From: Thermoplasmata archaeon
Lineage (GTDB): Archaea > Thermoplasmatota > Thermoplasmata > Thermoplasmatales > Thermoplasmataceae
Assembly (NCBI GenBank): GCA_021797025.1
Contig: JAKAAK010000034.1
Coordinates: 1 to 16,996 of the forward strand
Direction of reading: 5' to 3'
DNA: 16,996 nucleotides
Part shown: positions 15,340 through 16,996 of the stretch, one piece after another
Layout of the letters: each line of letters opens with the position of its first letter
Numbering within the stretch: position 1 is the stretch's first letter
Position numbers and translations under genes: made by a program
Notes under the pieces: model-generated
What the model saw: the letters and a program-made list of their open reading frames with translations, nothing else
Told to the model about the DNA's origin: nothing
The model's database searches: none

Positions 15340-15671
15340 CTGAATACCAGTTCAGTTTTATAACCCATATCTTTATATTTTTCGAGAATTTCCTGTATTT
15401 CAGAATCATCAACACTCTTTTCGTTGAAATTTAAAGATGCCACCTTCTTATCCTTGTTTATTATAACAAATCCTATTGTCTTGTCTTCCGGCATAATTTC
15501 ATCGGTTCTGGCATATTCTTCTATGTACTCTTCAAGACTTTCATCCGGTAGAGGCGACGTAAGAACTTCTATAAGATCTTTGAAGGAATCTTTAAATCTT
15601 GACGCAAGCACACATATTGTTGAAGGATGTGTTTCACTCATCTTTAAATTGTACATAACGCATGTTACCAT
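15336..15671 (-). CDS. Unknown 111-residue soluble protein
   Basis: I do not recognise this protein. It is acidic and soluble, with a middle segment rich in Glu and Asp (DESLEEYIEEYARTDEIMPED), a beta-strand-like TIGFVIINKDKKVASLNF and a helical C terminus. The pattern of hydrophobic and charged residues looks like a real protein, whereas the rightward frame over the same bases is Ser- and Ile-rich and unconvincing. The ATG at 15671 has no ribosome-binding site but sits about 27 bases from a TATA-like box, which suits a leaderless start. Internal ATGs at 15656 and 15641 are alternatives. It is convergent with the nuo-linked operon, sharing four bases at the stops. Confidence 0.72.
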   Translation of the reverse strand: MVTCVMYNLKMSETHPSTICVLASRFKDSFKDLIEVLTSPLPDESLEEYIEEYARTDEIMPEDKTIGFVIINKDKKVASLNFNEKSVDDSEIQEILEKYKDMGYKTELVFS

Positions 15672-15691
15672 TATTATCCATGGTTGATTGC

Positions 15692-15705
15692 TTTATTTTA
15701 TATTT
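15692..15705 (-). promoter_or_regulatory. TATA box for the 111-residue gene
   Basis: On the minus strand this reads AAATATAAAATAAA and is centred about 27 bases upstream of the leftward ATG at 15671, the spacing for a leaderless transcript. Confidence 0.45.
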
Positions 15706-15715
15706 GAATTTTGTT

Positions 15716-15728
15716 TTCCAAATTGGAA
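15716..15728. promoter_or_regulatory. 13-bp palindrome, candidate operator
   Basis: TTCCAA-A-TTGGAA is a perfect inverted repeat with one central base, lying about ten bases upstream of the TATA box of the leftward 111-residue gene. This is a typical place for an archaeal regulator site. No regulator can be assigned. Confidence 0.3.
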
Positions 15729-15848
15729 TATTTTATTGAATTCAGCTATTAACCGGCTTTTCTATTCCATATAAATATCTTCCAGAACCGAATAATACAA
15801 TACTAGCCTGAATTATAACCTCTGCTTGATATGTTTCCCGAGTTGACA

Positions 15849-15861
15849 CTGAAAAAGATAA
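15849..15861 (-). terminator. Possible T-rich terminator after the arsR-type gene
   Basis: About 35 bases after the leftward regulator stop codon the minus strand reads AATTTATCTTTTT. A run of T in this position could end the leftward operon. The signal is modest and has no stem. Confidence 0.3.
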
Positions 15862-15894
15862 ATTGTTAATTATATATAAGATATCATATAAATT

Positions 15895-16242
15895 TTAAAG
15901 TTTGCATGTTGAATGGTTTCCGAGAATGGTTGATTTAGAAATATCCACATCCGGTTCAGGGAGAAGTTTGATAATTTCATTGATCACGGGGTTTTTTAAA
16001 TCTTTAATAGAGTAATAAACCCACTGTGCATCCTTTCTCTCTTTAACAAGGCCTGCAGACCTTAACTTGGCAAGATGCTGTGATACATTTGACTGGGATA
16101 GATGTGATATTGCAGTTATTTCACAAACACAGAGCTCCTGTTTGGTTAGCAAGGAAAAGATATACAGCCTGTTTTCATCGCCGAGCGTCTTCATTATACC
16201 TGCGATATATTCTATGCTCTGATTTTCCATTGACTGGGCCAT
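15895..16242 (-). CDS. ArsR/SmtB-family metal(loid)-responsive repressor
   Basis: A 115-residue winged-helix regulator. The helix-turn-helix and wing occupy about residues 48-80, with SQSNVSQHLAKLRSAGLV as the recognition region and a YYSI wing end. The third-helix motif ELCVCE (Cys38, Cys40) corresponds to the ELCVCDL site of arsenic- and antimony-sensing ArsR proteins, and Cys113 near the C terminus, with His110, could complete a three-coordinate site. As in the family, it probably represses its own operon until a soft metal or metalloid binds. GGATGTGAT lies five bases before the ATG and overlaps the stop of the upstream FmdE-like gene, four bases away, so the two are co-transcribed. No arsB or arsA gene is in the window, so the inducer is unproven. 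Confidence 0.92.
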   Translation of the reverse strand: MAQSMENQSIEYIAGIMKTLGDENRLYIFSLLTKQELCVCEITAISHLSQSNVSQHLAKLRSAGLVKERKDAQWVYYSIKDLKNPVINEIIKLLPEPDVDISKSTILGNHSTCKL

Positions 16243-16246
16243 GATG

Positions 16247-16867
16247 TTATATCACATCCTTGAATATAATATCACTGCGTATACCTTTATTGTTATAAGG
16301 TACTTCTCTCCACTCATACTCTATCCGTTTTGCATGGTAATGGTCATCCGGTTCTGTTGTGAGCAATACAGACTGAACCCAGTTATCCTGCATATTTTTT
16401 AAAAGAGTTAATTGTTTAGAGAGTTTTATTCCATTCAAAGAAGAAAGTGAGGCCTCCACATCAGCTATTTCTTGAGGGAAAAACTTCTCATCTTCAGATA
16501 CACTCACTGTTTCTCCGGTAGATATTTTCTGAACTATATACCACACACCTGACCGGTTTCTGATATCCTGGGTTCCAAACCTTACCCTCGCTCCGGTAAG
16601 ATAGGTAGCCGCATCTCCCAGGCATGGGCTGTTTCTCGACACGACTCTCAGATCGGTTCTATCCACTATGCCATCTGGAAACAGATCATGCAGTGCCACA
16701 GTAAGTGCATAACTACCCCTGTATAATCCATCACAGGCATGCCCATGAAATTTTACCAGATCACTGAACCGTATTTCTTTATATTCTTTTGAATACCTTC
16801 CATGGCTTGACTCTGTATCAAGCACACGGAATAATATGCTATCTTCCCCTGACAATAAATTCACCAT
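16247..16867 (-). CDS. FmdE-like metal-binding protein
   Basis: A 206-residue protein whose N-terminal half matches the FmdE family (named for a formylmethanofuran dehydrogenase-associated subunit). LVKFHGHACDGLYRGSYAL (38-56) contains the family's HxHxC metal-site motif, with His41, His43 and Cys45, and SPCLGDAATYLTGAR (80-94) is the matching Cys-Asp-Ala helix region. The C-terminal half, about residue 105 onward, is less typical and has no CxxC zinc finger. Methanogenesis genes are absent here, so a formylmethanofuran role is unlikely. The tight link to an ArsR-type repressor suggests metal or metalloid binding, or a redox role. The ATG begins 11 bases after the stop of the upstream gene and lacks a clear ribosome-binding site, so the start is less certain than the domain. 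Confidence 0.8.
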   Translation of the reverse strand: MVNLLSGEDSILFRVLDTESSHGRYSKEYKEIRFSDLVKFHGHACDGLYRGSYALTVALHDLFPDGIVDRTDLRVVSRNSPCLGDAATYLTGARVRFGTQDIRNRSGVWYIVQKISTGETVSVSEDEKFFPQEIADVEASLSSLNGIKLSKQLTLLKNMQDNWVQSVLLTTEPDDHYHAKRIEYEWREVPYNNKGIRSDIIFKDVI

Positions 16868-16878
16868 TTATACAGTTA

Positions 16879-16996
16879 TCAGAACGATATGACCGTATAC
16901 CCCTCCACAGCATATCTCGAAAATGCATCTCTGGCGAATTCAAGGTTTATCCCATTTTTCGTAAAAATATCCTCCATATTCCAGTTCTTTACCTGG
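16879..16996 (-). CDS. Partial unknown protein, C-terminal end
   Basis: A leftward open frame enters from the window edge and ends in TGA 11 bases before the FmdE-like ATG. Only 38 residues are visible, with the middle reading MEDIFTKNGINLEFARDAFS and the last residues YAVEGYTVISF. The other two leftward frames are closed by stops here. The spacing suggests it is the upstream gene of the FmdE-ArsR operon. No family can be assigned from so short a piece. Confidence 0.55.
   Translation of the reverse strand, partial: QVKNWNMEDIFTKNGINLEFARDAFSRYAVEGYTVISF

Noticed and set aside
15424..15687. An 87-residue rightward open frame opposite the 111-residue gene
   Set aside because: Only one strand is likely to be coding. 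The leftward frame has more protein-like composition and a well-placed TATA box; this frame is Ser- and Ile-rich without a ribosome-binding site.
15865..15895. An AT-rich imperfect dyad around GATATC
   Set aside because: The arms mismatch after a few bases, and the run is almost pure A and T, so symmetry is expected by chance.
1..16996. tRNA or rRNA genes, CRISPR repeats, insertion sequences, origin of replication
   Set aside because: The gaps between genes are short. I saw no T-loop or D-loop signatures, no evenly spaced repeats, no transposase-like protein and no terminal inverted repeats.

Overview
The window is an archaeal chromosome segment, most likely from a Thermoplasmatales-type euryarchaeon (Ferroplasma, Acidiplasma or Thermoplasma relatives). 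This placement is inferred from gene content: the archaeal GatDE amidotransferase, an 11-subunit-type nuo operon with no nuoE, nuoF or nuoG, a split nuoJ, first genes of transcripts that look leaderless, and internal operon genes with good Shine-Dalgarno sequences. Genus-level assignment cannot be made from the window alone. I see no rRNA, tRNA, CRISPR array or insertion sequence.

Left flank (1-5052). A leftward gene encodes a six-helix membrane protein resembling the DUF981 family. It is divergent from an acyl-CoA dehydrogenase gene, and the 186-bp gap between them holds several dyads. Next come gatD and gatE, the two subunits of the archaeal Glu-tRNA(Gln) amidotransferase, which overlap or nearly touch and form one operon with its own TATA box just upstream of gatD.

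Core (about 5160-15339). A single rightward operon, nuoA-B-C-D-H-I-J1-J2-K-L-M-N, encodes the membrane arm and the quinone-binding connecting module of a respiratory complex I. Nearly every junction is an ATGA-type overlap or a gap of a few bases, which suggests translational coupling. The NADH-oxidising module is absent here, so electrons must enter at NuoI from another donor such as ferredoxin or a separate flavoprotein. Two small unrecognised genes (112 and 81 residues) follow nuoN with the same tight spacing and are probably the tail of this operon.

Right flank (15336-16996). All genes run leftward: a 111-residue unknown whose stop codon overlaps the end of the nuo-linked operon, an ArsR-type repressor with a CxC metal-binding helix, an FmdE-like metal-binding protein just upstream of it, and the C-terminal end of a further gene cut by the window edge. 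These last three look like one metal- or metalloid-responsive operon.

The points most worth a second look are the loss of two otherwise conserved polar residues in the NuoM proton channel, the longer linker between the two iron-sulfur motifs of NuoI in a complex lacking NuoG, the two orphan genes at the end of the nuo operon, the FmdE-ArsR cluster with no methanogenesis context, and a large inverted repeat just upstream of the acyl-CoA dehydrogenase TATA box.
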